Of a stretch of DNA of 64,000 nt, positions 41,410-49,728 are shown one piece after another; the stretch's first letter is position 1, and each line of letters opens with the position of its first letter. Below the pieces are notes generated by a model that was not told where the DNA came from, did no database searches, and saw only the letters and a list, made by a program, of their open reading frames with translations. This stretch comes from Pseudomonadota bacterium (GTDB lineage: Bacteria > Desulfobacterota > Desulfobacteria > Desulfobacterales > RPRI01). Location of the stretch: contig JAHJRK010000203.1 in assembly GCA_018830925.1 (NCBI GenBank), positions 21,097-85,096 on the forward strand, written 5' to 3'. A program made the translations under genes and the position numbers.

Positions 41410-42451
41410 GTACAAGGCGAAAACAATCAGTGATGCGATTGCCATGGTTAAGAGTGAACTGGGGCCGGACGCGATGATTTTATCTTCCAAAAAGCTGAAT
41501 GGGAAAGAGAGCGGCCATATCTTTGAGATAGCCGCAGTTGCATCATATGCGGAAACCCTGGATGAAACTCCCGAATCATACGACGGAGTAAAATCGGAAC
41601 TTATGAGCATCAGGGAGATGATCTGTATCCTGAACCATTCGGAAGGAATGGTGGAAAAATCGATGTTGAAGCCGGTGACACTGACGCTGTACGCAAAAAT
41701 GCTTAAAAACGGTATAAAAGACCATTATGCAAAGAGATTCCTTGAACAGGGAGGCGCGTTCAGGGATTATTCACCGGAGGATTTTGCAACCGTCAAAAAG
41801 GAAACTATCAAAGCTGTAATGAAAAAAGTTGAGATTCATAAGCTCTTTGAATCCATAAACGGCAGCCGGACAATCACGGCCCTGGTCGGGACGACCGGCG
41901 TGGGGAAAACGACAACGATCGCAAAGCTTGCTGCGCAAATGTCGCTCAAAAGCAAAAAAAAAGTAGGGCTGATTTCGATAGACAGTTATCGAATCGGAGC
42001 GATGGAGCAGCTTAAGGCGTACGCTAATATTCTGGGGATTCCTTGCTTTCCCGCGTTTAACAGGCAGTATCTTGTTGCTGCGCTTGAAAGTCTGAAAAAT
42101 ATGGACGTGGTGTTAATCGATACAGCAGGACAGAGTCAATACGACGGGAAGAGGATTGAAGAGCTGAAAAACATGATGACAGACGATTTGCAAATTCAAT
42201 CCCATCTGCTTCTCAGCGTGTCAACAACTGAGGAGGAGATGAATAAAACAGCGGTTAATTTCAGCCCACTGAAATTCAGGAGCTATGTTTTTACAAAGCT
42301 GGACGAAGCCGAAAAGTACGGATCTATTATCAATCAGTTGATGAAGATACAGCTTCCGATCTCATATTTGACAACCGGTCAGAATGTTCCGGAAGATATT
42401 GAGGAAGCGACAAAGAACAGAATGGTAAAGCTTTTATTTAATAACAGATAG
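41396..42451 (+). CDS. flhF: Flagellar SRP-type GTPase FlhF
   Basis: A 351-residue GTPase that sets flagellar number and polar position. The N-terminal part 'KYKAKTISDAIAMVKSELGP' is FlhF-typical; the NG domain has P-loop 'VGTTGVGKTTTIAKLAAQMS', 'ISIDSYRIGAMEQLKAYA' and 'VLIDTAGQSQYD'. GTG start at 41396 inside the flhA end. Followed by its regulator flhG, the usual pair for polar flagellation. Confidence 0.95.
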   Translation: MQIHKYKAKTISDAIAMVKSELGPDAMILSSKKLNGKESGHIFEIAAVASYAETLDETPESYDGVKSELMSIREMICILNHSEGMVEKSMLKPVTLTLYAKMLKNGIKDHYAKRFLEQGGAFRDYSPEDFATVKKETIKAVMKKVEIHKLFESINGSRTITALVGTTGVGKTTTIAKLAAQMSLKSKKKVGLISIDSYRIGAMEQLKAYANILGIPCFPAFNRQYLVAALESLKNMDVVLIDTAGQSQYDGKRIEELKNMMTDDLQIQSHLLLSVSTTEEEMNKTAVNFSPLKFRSYVFTKLDEAEKYGSIINQLMKIQLPISYLTTGQNVPEDIEEATKNRMVKLLFNNR

Positions 42452-42545
42452 TAACTATTCGGGAGGCGCAAAGGTCCGAATGTGTCTTTGCTCCCTTCAA
42501 TCAGGGTACTTACTAATCTAATGAAACAGACTGGAGTATAAAATA

Positions 42546-43478
42546 ATGGATCAGGCAACACCTTTGAGAGAGATGGTAGAGGTTGAGTCAAAAAGCATAT
42601 ACAAACTCAAAAGAGGCGGAACAGTTGAACCGAACTCAGGCGCAAACGACCCCAGGGTGATAACTGTTTCCAGCGGAAAGGGCGGGGTAGGCAAAACTAA
42701 TGTGGTTGTCAATCTTGCCATCGCATGCCAGCGGTTGGGCAAACGGGTGTTGATCCTGGACGCCGATCTCGGGCTGGCAAATATCGATATTATTTTCGGA
42801 CTAAATCCGAAGTATAATATCGAGAATATTATCAGAGGAGAAAAGGACCTGTCGCAGGTTATCGTTCATGGACCGGAAGGAGTCGATATCATACCGGCAA
42901 GTTCGGGAGTCCAGGAGCTGACACACCTGACCGAAGGCCAGAAGATCAATCTGCTGAATGAATTTGATACGTTGAACTGCTTGTACGACGTGTTGCTGAT
43001 CGACACAGGCGCCGGTGTATCTTCGAATGTCATATATTTTAATCTGGCTGCGGAAGAGAGAATGGTTGTTGCTACTCCGGAACCCACTTCCGTAACGGAT
43101 GCTTATGCACTCATAAAGATATTGTTTTTCAAACACGGGATAAAAAGTTTTTATCTCCTGTTAAATATGGTAAAAGATGAAAAAGAAGCCAAATTGGTTT
43201 ACAGCAACTTTACTAAAGTTGTGGCCAGATTTATGGGAGGAATATCAATTGAATATGCCGGCTTCATACCTCATGACAATTTATTAAGGGATTCGGTTGC
43301 CCGCAGAAAACCGGTTATGTGCGCCTATCCGGGAGCTCCTTCAAGCGGTAGTTTCAAAATAGTGGCCGACCATCTTTTGAATAGGGAAAATAACAGACGG
43401 ATTGACGGGAATATTAAATTCTTTTGGAAAAGACTTATAGCCGGAGCAGCAGATGTTGACAATAAGCGCGGAAATTAA
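42546..43478 (+). CDS. flhG: MinD-like ATPase FlhG (FleN/YlxH)
   Basis: A 310-residue MinD/ParA-type ATPase limiting flagellar number. The very N terminus 'MDQATPLREM' fits the DQAxxLR motif that stimulates FlhF GTPase. The deviant Walker A is 'SSGKGGVGKTNVVVNLAIAC', then 'LDADLGLANIDIIFGL' and 'LIDTGAGVSSNVIYF'. A C-terminal amphipathic stretch follows. It overlaps fliA by 26 bases. Confidence 0.95.
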   Translation: MDQATPLREMVEVESKSIYKLKRGGTVEPNSGANDPRVITVSSGKGGVGKTNVVVNLAIACQRLGKRVLILDADLGLANIDIIFGLNPKYNIENIIRGEKDLSQVIVHGPEGVDIIPASSGVQELTHLTEGQKINLLNEFDTLNCLYDVLLIDTGAGVSSNVIYFNLAAEERMVVATPEPTSVTDAYALIKILFFKHGIKSFYLLLNMVKDEKEAKLVYSNFTKVVARFMGGISIEYAGFIPHDNLLRDSVARRKPVMCAYPGAPSSGSFKIVADHLLNRENNRRIDGNIKFFWKRLIAGAADVDNKRGN

Positions 43479-44220
43479 TCGGTACCTGGAGACTTCTCAG
43501 ATAGACTTAAAAGAAGAAAAAACCAAGTACAGAGAAGAGCGCATCATTAAATATGCGCCGCTTGTAAAATATGTTGCCGACAGGCTGGCTATTCGGATGC
43601 CTTCACATATTTCCAAGGACGATATGACCAGCGCAGGGATAATCGGACTGTTTGACGCGGTTGAAAATTTTGATTCAAACAGGGGGATCAAGTTTGAGAC
43701 TTATGCATTTTACAGAATAAGAGGCGCTGTCCTGGATGAGATGAGGAAGCTGGATTGGATTCCGAGATCGATCCGAAAAGATATTCAGCAAATTGAAGAG
43801 GCCATAACTGCCGTTCGAAAAAAACTGGGCAGGGATCCTGAGGATCACGAGGTCGCCGAGTGGCTTGGAGTCAGTATTGAATCCTACTTTAAGATGATCA
43901 ATAAGGCTTTTGGTGTGAACCTGCTGAGTCTGGACGAACCCATGATGGGTTCATACGTTACGGTTGTGAACAAAATGGAGTCGAAAACTCCGTCACCCTT
44001 TGATGAATTGGGCAGAAATGAGCTGAAAGAAGTTATTGCGGACGCCCTGTCGAAGCTGCCGGAAAAAGAACGCATGGTCGTTTCACTTTATTATTACGAC
44101 GAACTGACGTTAAAGGAGATAGCAAAGGTTATGAAGTTGACCGAATCGCGAATATCCCAGATTCACACGAAGGCAATAATCTCTTTGCGGGCAAAATTGA
44201 AAACATATTTCGGGAGTTGA
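43453..44220 (+). CDS. fliA: Flagellar sigma factor FliA (sigma-28)
   Basis: A 255-residue sigma-28 that directs RNA polymerase to late flagellar and chemotaxis promoters. Region 2 reads 'DDMTSAGIIGLFDAVENFDS' and 'FETYAFYRIRGAVLDEMRKL' with 'DWIPRSIR'; region 3 'GRDPEDHEVAEWLGVS'; region 4 'LPEKERMVVSLYYYDELTLK' and 'TESRISQIHTKAI'. The ATG at 43453 lies inside the flhG end. No anti-sigma gene flgM was found in the window, and no clear sigma-28 promoter. Confidence 0.96.
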   Translation: MLTISAEINRYLETSQIDLKEEKTKYREERIIKYAPLVKYVADRLAIRMPSHISKDDMTSAGIIGLFDAVENFDSNRGIKFETYAFYRIRGAVLDEMRKLDWIPRSIRKDIQQIEEAITAVRKKLGRDPEDHEVAEWLGVSIESYFKMINKAFGVNLLSLDEPMMGSYVTVVNKMESKTPSPFDELGRNELKEVIADALSKLPEKERMVVSLYYYDELTLKEIAKVMKLTESRISQIHTKAIISLRAKLKTYFGS

Positions 44221-44222
44221 AC

Positions 44223-44768
44223 ATGGATTCCAACGAAACAGACAGCAAGGACGAACAGATCGACGGAAACGAGTCGGTAAATGAAGCCCCTGTTCCGGTC
44301 CGTCGGATAAAAAAAATATTCACAGGTAAGATTATTGGCCTGGTTGCCCTGGCGACATTTCTGGTTGCATTGATAACTTTCAGCTTCGTCCGGAAAGATC
44401 CGGAAGTAAAGAATATACCGGAGCCTGAAAAAAAATTGTCGGCGGCTAAAGAAGTATCGGCGGTTGTTGATGAACGGGCGCTGGTTTTAAAACCGTTTAT
44501 TGTTCTTTTTGAAAACGCAAAAGATTATACTTATATTATTGTGGAAGTCTCTTTCGACGTTCCCGATAAGATATTGCACAGCGAGATGATTGAGAAGCAG
44601 AACCGGCTCAGAGCAATAATATATGATATCATCATAAACGAAGTTAAAAGAACAAAAGCGATTCCATCAATTTCGGAACTTAAGCAACAGATAAACAGAG
44701 AGATTAACGCGGTTTTGGAAAACGGGAAGATAAACGGGGTGTTTGTGACAAATTTTATCGCTGTTTAA
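44223..44768 (+). CDS. FliL-like membrane protein (second copy)
   Basis: A 181-residue protein with an acidic N-terminal tail, one membrane helix at about 37-58 ('GKIIGLVALATFLVALITFS') and a periplasmic domain 'LVLKPFIVLFENAKDYTYII', 'IEKQNRLRAIIYDIIINEVK', ending 'NGVFVTNFIAV', the FliL pattern at lower similarity. CGGGAG precedes the ATG at 44223, chosen over a TTG at 44217. It follows fliA directly. Likely assists the stator or another envelope machine; role unproven. Confidence 0.75.
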   Translation: MDSNETDSKDEQIDGNESVNEAPVPVRRIKKIFTGKIIGLVALATFLVALITFSFVRKDPEVKNIPEPEKKLSAAKEVSAVVDERALVLKPFIVLFENAKDYTYIIVEVSFDVPDKILHSEMIEKQNRLRAIIYDIIINEVKRTKAIPSISELKQQINREINAVLENGKINGVFVTNFIAV

Positions 44769-44791
44769 TAACGGATTAAATAGGTTATTTA

Positions 44792-45097
44792 ATGTCAAGT
44801 ACTACAGATTTGAATATTGTCTTAATCCAGGGGTCTGCGGTCAAGGAGATACAGAACGTCAGAAAGCAGACCCTTGATTTAAACCAGCAGTATGTCGCCC
44901 AGCACACCGAAAGCATGAAGAAACAAGAGAAAGAAAAGGTCCCGGAGCTAAAACCCGGCGACCGTGTCGAAATTAAAAATGAAAATGAAAAGAAAAACTT
45001 GAAAGACCGCAAACAGGAACAAAAGGATCCCGAGGAAGATACTTTTGAAGAAGAAGCAGCGCCTTCGGGGGACCATATTATCGATATTACGGTGTAA
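44792..45097 (+). CDS. Small charged protein of unknown function
   Basis: A 101-residue, very Lys/Glu-rich cytoplasmic protein. The first 45 residues ('LIQGSAVKEIQNVRKQTLDL') are a possible helix, the rest is a charged tail ending 'GDHIIDITV'. No family recognised with certainty; small proteins of this kind occur after the FliL-like gene in other Desulfobacterota flagellar clusters as far as I recall. Its TAA stop (45095-45097) is the first part of the 12-bp duplication flanking element A copy 3. Confidence 0.75.
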   Translation: MSSTTDLNIVLIQGSAVKEIQNVRKQTLDLNQQYVAQHTESMKKQEKEKVPELKPGDRVEIKNENEKKNLKDRKQEQKDPEEDTFEEEAAPSGDHIIDITV

Positions 45098-45106
45098 TTA
45101 TGTCTG

Positions 45107-45303
45107 ACGGCTTCGTAAAAAGTCATTCTGCCGTGTTGCACTTCATCCCCGCCCTGTTGAATTCTCGCTGCGCGAGACGGCAGAGCCGATTCAACAGGGT
45201 GAGTCATTGCAGCGTACGAAAAGTACGCTTCATTCCTCAAGATTCGTGCACCTTGCATAATGAGCTTTTTACTTTGCCGTCCAAATTTCGACTTTTTACG
45301 GGA
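45107..45303. mobile_element. Element A copy 3 with 12-bp exact flanking duplication
   Basis: About 195 bp, same structure as copies 1 and 2 (left 'acggcttcgtaaaaagtcat', right 'gactttttacgg'). TAATTATGTCTG stands directly before (45095-45106) and after it (45304-45315). Removing the element and one repeat restores a stop codon, two bases and the ATG of the next gene. The 68-codon frame across it (45100-45306) is not believed to be a gene. Confidence 0.92.
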
Positions 45304-45308
45304 TAATT

Positions 45309-45803
45309 ATGTCTGTATTTGATCTGAAATATTTAATTGTTGTATTGATAAGCATTGATATTATTCTGCTGGCTGTTTGCGTATTCCTGATACTGAAAAT
45401 CAGATTGATACCAAAAACAGAAGTTTTCGAACGTGGGATTAAACTTTTTGAATCTATGCTCGGCGACGCGGACGAAGTAAGCGAGCAGTTTCAGGAACAG
45501 ATCAGGATAAAATATTCACTGATCAAAAAACTCAGCGAGCAACTGGACAGCCGGATCGACAGGCTGAATATTCTGTTGAACAGGGTGGGTATTTTGCTGT
45601 CTGATAACGAGGCGGCACCGCTGTCAAATCCGCCTGCCGGGTCTATTATTCACCGGCAAAATGAGATTCTTGAACTGGCCGAAAAAGGATGTTCCGTCGA
45701 AGAGATTGCAGACAGGCTTTTGATCTCTAAAGGTGAAATAAAACTGATTCTTGATTTAAACGACAAAAACAACCGGACTCAAGATAGCCGGGGTGTATCT
45801 TGA
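45309..45803 (+). CDS. Membrane-anchored protein with DUF2802/DUF6115-like end
   Basis: A 164-residue protein: a membrane helix at about 7-30 ('YLIVVLISIDIILLAVCVFL'), a coiled coil ('IKYSLIKKLSEQLDSRIDRL') and a C-terminal helix-turn-helix-like segment 'ILELAEKGCSVEEIADRLLI', 'SKGEIKLIL'. This pattern matches DUF2802/DUF6115 proteins found near fliA and flagellar genes. Its ATG was kept by the duplication caused by element A copy 3, but no good ribosome site is left before it. It overlaps the next gene by four bases. Confidence 0.8.
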   Translation: MSVFDLKYLIVVLISIDIILLAVCVFLILKIRLIPKTEVFERGIKLFESMLGDADEVSEQFQEQIRIKYSLIKKLSEQLDSRIDRLNILLNRVGILLSDNEAAPLSNPPAGSIIHRQNEILELAEKGCSVEEIADRLLISKGEIKLILDLNDKNNRTQDSRGVS

Positions 45804-46882
45804 TCGAACTTGACAACCTCTCTTCTTCCGACATCCCGATTTCAATTTTAAAACCGAAACACCCCGGAGAAACTCCCGGGTTTGCTGAAAACGAAATTGT
45901 CAAAGGGAAAGTTCTGAAAGTTATAGATTCAGAAACAGCGATCCTTCTGATAAACGGGCGAAATTTTACCGCGAGAACCCAGATCCCTCTAAGTGCCGGT
46001 GATATCCTGGCGCTGAAAGTCAAAGAATTGTTACCCGTTCCGGTTCTCCGCGCGATGAGCATCCAGTATGCCCGACCCGAGACTGCCAATATTTCCGTTA
46101 TACTATCGGCTCTGAAAGAAAATTTGTGGAAATCGGTATTCGAAAAAATCAATAACGTCGGTGGTTCGGCAACTGAAAGAGCGTTATGGAGTAAAATTGT
46201 AGAAGATTTGCCCCGGAAATTATTAAATGAAGGAAAGCCGGAATCTTTGCTTAAGATGATCGACCGGTCAGGTATTTTCTGGGAATCAAAACTAAAAAAG
46301 GTAAGTGAGCAGAACCCGGTTGACGGTAAACAGATCAGACAACTTATCGACAGCGATCTGAAAGGATTGCTTTCCAAACTCATTTCAAAGACGGAAGGTG
46401 GGGATGTCCAGACCGGGAGATTGCTGTCCGCCGTGAAAAATCTCCAGATACTCGATCGGTTGGGATTAGAGCGGGATCAAAAAATATTTATTCCCCTGCC
46501 GGTTCAATTACCGGACGGACATTTTATCATAATCCAACTGCTGTTCCAGATTCCTCGGAAAGAGAAAGAGGACTCTGAAAAATCAGCCGGAGACAGGCAA
46601 TCGCTTAAGATATCCGTTCTTCTGGAATTATCCCGCATAGGGCCGATTCGGGCGGACTTTACCGTGAAGGGAAAGAAGATTGACGGCATGTTTAAAGTTG
46701 CCGGTCAGGATACACTTGAACTGTTCGAAAGCTCCATTCCGGAATTTGTTAAGAATCTGGAGGATAAAGGATTTGAGATCCGGCATATCGGGTGCCTGAT
46801 TAAAGAGCCTGAGATCGTCTCACAACCGCTGGTCCGGGAAATAATTCAGGCAGCGGACTGCAACATCGACATGGTGGTATAG
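45800..46882 (+). CDS. YlqG/FliK-like hook-length-type protein
   Basis: A 360-residue protein. The first third is a barrel-like region ('VKGKVLKVIDSETAILLING', 'SAGDILALKVKELLPVPVL'); the C-terminal third reads 'LLELSRIGPIRADFTVKGKK' and 'VKNLEDKGFEIRHIGCLI', similar in layout to FliK-type C domains. It is followed at once by an FlhB-C homologue, the same order as ylqG-ylqH of Bacillus. Start is a TTG at 45800 overlapping the previous stop. Proposed role: partner of FhlB in export control (inference). Confidence 0.75.
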   Translation: MIELDNLSSSDIPISILKPKHPGETPGFAENEIVKGKVLKVIDSETAILLINGRNFTARTQIPLSAGDILALKVKELLPVPVLRAMSIQYARPETANISVILSALKENLWKSVFEKINNVGGSATERALWSKIVEDLPRKLLNEGKPESLLKMIDRSGIFWESKLKKVSEQNPVDGKQIRQLIDSDLKGLLSKLISKTEGGDVQTGRLLSAVKNLQILDRLGLERDQKIFIPLPVQLPDGHFIIIQLLFQIPRKEKEDSEKSAGDRQSLKISVLLELSRIGPIRADFTVKGKKIDGMFKVAGQDTLELFESSIPEFVKNLEDKGFEIRHIGCLIKEPEIVSQPLVREIIQAADCNIDMVV

Positions 46883-47161
46883 ATGGCTTTCCGTAAAGGA
46901 TACGATAAGGCTGTTGCATTAAGATATAAGCCCGGACTGGAACAGGCGCCCCGTGTAATTGCGGCGGGTAAGGGAAAGATTGCCGAAAAGATCATCCGGA
47001 TTGCAAAAGAACATAACATCCATGTGCATAATGATCCTGATCTGGTTGAGGTTTTATCCGAACTTGAACTTAACAGCGAGATTCCCCCGGAACTTTATGT
47101 GGTGGTCTCGGAAATTCTCGTTTTTATCTATTCCCTGAACCGGAAAGAAACGTCCGGATAG
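46883..47161 (+). CDS. fhlB: FhlB (FlhB cytoplasmic-domain homologue, YlqH-like)
   Basis: A 92-residue protein matching the end of FlhB: 'KAVALRYKPGLEQAPRVIAA' then 'GKIAEKIIRIAKEHNIHVHN' and 'IPPELYVVVSEILVFIYSLN'. It begins after the NPTH cleavage point, equivalent to the released FlhB C-terminal fragment, and so has no NPTH. Such proteins can substitute for that fragment in export (known for FhlB in other bacteria). The ATG directly follows the previous stop. Confidence 0.9.
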   Translation: MAFRKGYDKAVALRYKPGLEQAPRVIAAGKGKIAEKIIRIAKEHNIHVHNDPDLVEVLSELELNSEIPPELYVVVSEILVFIYSLNRKETSG

Positions 47162-47183
47162 GCAAATATTTCCCCTTCCTTTT

Positions 47184-47276
47184 TGGACGCGGATGAACGC
47201 AGATTGCCAAGTTTTCAATATAAAGAGCTAATAGAATAGTTATCTGCGGGTATCGGTAAAAATCTGCGTCCTAATT
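47184..47276 (+). repeat. 'ATCTGCG' element (family C), full copy
   Basis: Begins 'ggacgcggatgaacgcagat' and ends 'aaaaatctgcgtcctaatta'; ends are inverted (GGACGC.../...GCGTCC). A full inverted copy is at 57244-57345 and a partial one at 5273-5320. Confidence 0.8.
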
Positions 47277-47407
47277 AGAAGTATCGAACATATTAAGATA
47301 ACTCTCTTTTTTTATTCTGACCCTCTGTTCCTGGCTTCTGCATTCTATTTCCTGTCGCTAGAGTGGTTATCAAATATATTTATTAAACATTTGGATTAAG
47401 TTGAATC

Positions 47408-47423
47408 TGGCATCAATATTGCT
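47408..47423 (+). promoter_or_regulatory. Sigma-54 promoter for the flgF operon
   Basis: TGGCATCAATATTGCT with exact GG-N10-GC spacing. Start near 47434 gives a 40-base leader to the flgF start at 47474. Confidence 0.8.
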
Positions 47424-47473
47424 TTTAATATCTGTAAACAATGAATTCCAATAATAATCGAGGAGAAGAAAAA

Positions 47474-48157
47474 TTGATATCAGGCATCTACGGATTAGTT
47501 GACGGTTCATTGATACAACAGCTTCGGTTTGACACTCTTTCGAACAACCTGGCAAACGTCAATACAAATGGATTTAAACAAGACATAGTTTCGTTCGACG
47601 AGGCTCTTACTCTGAAGTACTTGACCTCCGTTGATATGTCTTCAGGTCCGGTTGTTAATACGGGCAACAAATTCGATGTTGCGCTGGAAGGTCCCGGGTT
47701 TTTCAAGATCCAGACATCAGCGGGAATAAGGTATTCACGCGATGGATCTTTCACCCTCAACCGTGACGGAATGCTGGTAAATCAGAATGGTGATCAGGTG
47801 CTGGGACAAAACGGCCCTATTACGTTAAGCGGCGGTGATTTAACTATAGGGCGTGACGGACAAATAAGCGAGAACGGCATCCCCGGTGACAAGTTAGGGC
47901 TTGTTGACTTTAAGGAACCGCGGTTTCTTCAAAAAGAGGGTATGAATTACTATGTTTACAAAGGGAAAGAGGGAGATATTCTGACTGCGGAGAAAATCAC
48001 TGTTCAGCAGCAGCATCTGGAAAAATCGAACGTGAACGTAACGGAAGAGATGATCAGAATGGTTGAATCTTTCAGGGCGTTTGAGGCCGTTCAAAAGGCA
48101 ATTCAGAATACGGATGAAATGACAAGCAAGTTGGTTAACGACCCTGAATTATTATAA
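47474..48157 (+). CDS. flgF: Flagellar basal-body rod protein FlgF
   Basis: A 227-residue distal/proximal rod protein. It starts 'ISGIYGLVDGSLIQQLRFDT' and 'LSNNLANVNTNGFKQDIVSF'; 'FDVALEGPGFFKIQTSAGIR' and 'HLEKSNVNVTEEMIRMVESF' are family motifs. I chose the TTG at 47474 behind AGGAG because FlgF begins right at this motif; an ATG at 47441 (33 bases upstream) has no ribosome site. First gene of the last flagellar operon. Confidence 0.92.
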   Translation: MISGIYGLVDGSLIQQLRFDTLSNNLANVNTNGFKQDIVSFDEALTLKYLTSVDMSSGPVVNTGNKFDVALEGPGFFKIQTSAGIRYSRDGSFTLNRDGMLVNQNGDQVLGQNGPITLSGGDLTIGRDGQISENGIPGDKLGLVDFKEPRFLQKEGMNYYVYKGKEGDILTAEKITVQQQHLEKSNVNVTEEMIRMVESFRAFEAVQKAIQNTDEMTSKLVNDPELL

Positions 48158-48174
48158 TTTATAAGGAGGTATTT

Positions 48175-48960
48175 ATGATACGTGGAATGTGGTCGGCGGC
48201 ATCCGGAATGGGCGCCAATCAAATGATGATTGATGTAATTTCCAATAACCTGGCGAACGTGAATACAGCCGGGTTCAAGAAGAGCAGGCCTGATTTCCAG
48301 GATCTTATGTATCAGACCTTGAGTCCGGGAGGATCAAGAACTTCTTCAGGAGACCAGATCCCGAACGGTATTCAAATCGGTATGGGAGCAATGCCGGTAG
48401 GGGTTCAGAAATTGTTTATGCAGGGGGATTTCAAGGGAACGCAAAATGAACTTGATCTGGCCATTGAGGGGAGAGGTTTTTTTAAGGTGATAAGTAATGA
48501 AGAGGAGGTTTACACCAGGGCCGGCAATTTCAAGCTCGATTCCGACGGGAACATCGTAACTCCGAACGGAGATAAATTACAGCCGGCAATGACTGTTCCG
48601 ACGTCGGATGCGGTCACAATCAAAGTCGATAAAGCCGGGACGGTATCCGTTGTTAATCCCTCAGGACAGGCAACAGAGCTTGGTGTGATAGAGCTGTACA
48701 CGTTCGCGAATCCGGCGGGTCTTTTCAGCATGGGCCATAATCTGTTCAGAGCAACCGATGCGTCGGGTGATCCCATTACAGGATTACCGGGCGCAAATGG
48801 AATGGGCACTATTGCGCAGGGATTTGTCGAAATGTCTAACGTGGATGTGGTTGAAGAGATGGTTGCGATGATCATGGCCCAGAGGGCTTATGAGATTTCC
48901 AGCAAGGCGATTCAGACGGCTGATAGTATGCTGCAGATAGCCAATAACATAAAGAGGTAA
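48175..48960 (+). CDS. flgG: Flagellar basal-body distal rod protein FlgG
   Basis: A 261-residue rod protein of the usual length. 'MIRGMWSAASGMGANQMMID', 'ISNNLANVNTAGFKKSRPDF' and 'LYQTLSPGG'-like 'LMYQTLSPGGSRTSSGDQIP' are FlgG signatures, and the C-terminal motif is 'FVEMSNVDVVEEMVAMIMAQ'. Perfect AAGGAGGT before the ATG. Confidence 0.98.
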   Translation: MIRGMWSAASGMGANQMMIDVISNNLANVNTAGFKKSRPDFQDLMYQTLSPGGSRTSSGDQIPNGIQIGMGAMPVGVQKLFMQGDFKGTQNELDLAIEGRGFFKVISNEEEVYTRAGNFKLDSDGNIVTPNGDKLQPAMTVPTSDAVTIKVDKAGTVSVVNPSGQATELGVIELYTFANPAGLFSMGHNLFRATDASGDPITGLPGANGMGTIAQGFVEMSNVDVVEEMVAMIMAQRAYEISSKAIQTADSMLQIANNIKR

Positions 48961-48965
48961 CAATC

Positions 48966-49721
48966 ATGATGAAATCCGCCTGCACTATCATTCTTCTGGC
49001 CTGCTTCATGGTGTTCGGTTTCAATTTCGAAGTGAAATCCGATGACAGAGCGGAAAATCCGAAGAGCGGGCATGTCTCCGGCCAGACAATTCCGGAATCC
49101 CGATTCCAGGAAGCCTTTAGCGGGTATATTAATTCACGGCTGGAAAAGGAAAACATCGAAATTATTATATCCAAATTTTCGGTTTACGGTAATAAACTAC
49201 TGCCTGCCGGGGAAGTCTCATTGCGGATATTTCAGAAAGGCCGGGAAGAACTCTACGGGTATGTGCGGCTGATCGCCATAGTCAGCGTAGATGATGTTCC
49301 CAGAACAGAGGTTACGCTTTCAGGCTGGATTGACGCGTTCGATTCGGTTGTATGCGCCTCACGCCGTCTTAATAAAGGAGAAGTAATTGCGAAAAACGAT
49401 GTGTACCTGACCAAGAAAAACATCTCCCGTCTTCATCAGGGTACTTTGACCGATATGAACCAGGCGATCGGTCTCATGCTCAATCACGATATAAAGGAAA
49501 ACGACACGCTTAAGGAAGGAATGCTGAAAAGAGCGCCGATCGTGAAGAGAGGAGACATGGTTACGATTCTGGCGGAGATGGGGGGTATAAGAGTGACTGC
49601 TCCCGGGAAAATCCTGGAGAAAGGTTATCAGGGTGAATATGTCAGGGTTCAGAATGCGATAAGCAAGAAGAATGTACACGCCAAAGTGGTTAATGACTCA
49701 ACCGTAATGGTGGATTTTTGA
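48966..49721 (+). CDS. flgA: Flagellar P-ring assembly chaperone FlgA
   Basis: A 251-residue periplasmic protein with a signal peptide (residues 1-24) and a C-terminal SAF-type domain: 'RRLNKGEVIAKNDVYLTKKN', 'IGLMLNHDIKENDTLKEGML' and 'VKRGDMVTILAEMGGIRVTA'. FlgA helps FlgI form the P ring. AGAGGTAA precedes the ATG. It lies between flgG and flgH, a common order. Confidence 0.93.
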   Translation: MMKSACTIILLACFMVFGFNFEVKSDDRAENPKSGHVSGQTIPESRFQEAFSGYINSRLEKENIEIIISKFSVYGNKLLPAGEVSLRIFQKGREELYGYVRLIAIVSVDDVPRTEVTLSGWIDAFDSVVCASRRLNKGEVIAKNDVYLTKKNISRLHQGTLTDMNQAIGLMLNHDIKENDTLKEGMLKRAPIVKRGDMVTILAEMGGIRVTAPGKILEKGYQGEYVRVQNAISKKNVHAKVVNDSTVMVDF

Positions 49722-49728
49722 GGGAAAA

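Noticed and set aside
44223..44768. Calling the gene after fliA a duplicate of fliL in the strict sense
   Set aside because: Similarity is limited to layout and the C-terminal pattern, so it is described as FliL-like and not given the symbol.
45100..45306. 68-codon frame between the small gene at 44792 and the gene at 45309
   Set aside because: It lies across element A copy 3; its ATG belongs to the flanking duplication, and the peptide is the translation of the repeat. Similar shadow peptides on the minus strand (29258-29446, 44785-45258, both with THPVESALPSRAARIQQGG) arise from the same element.
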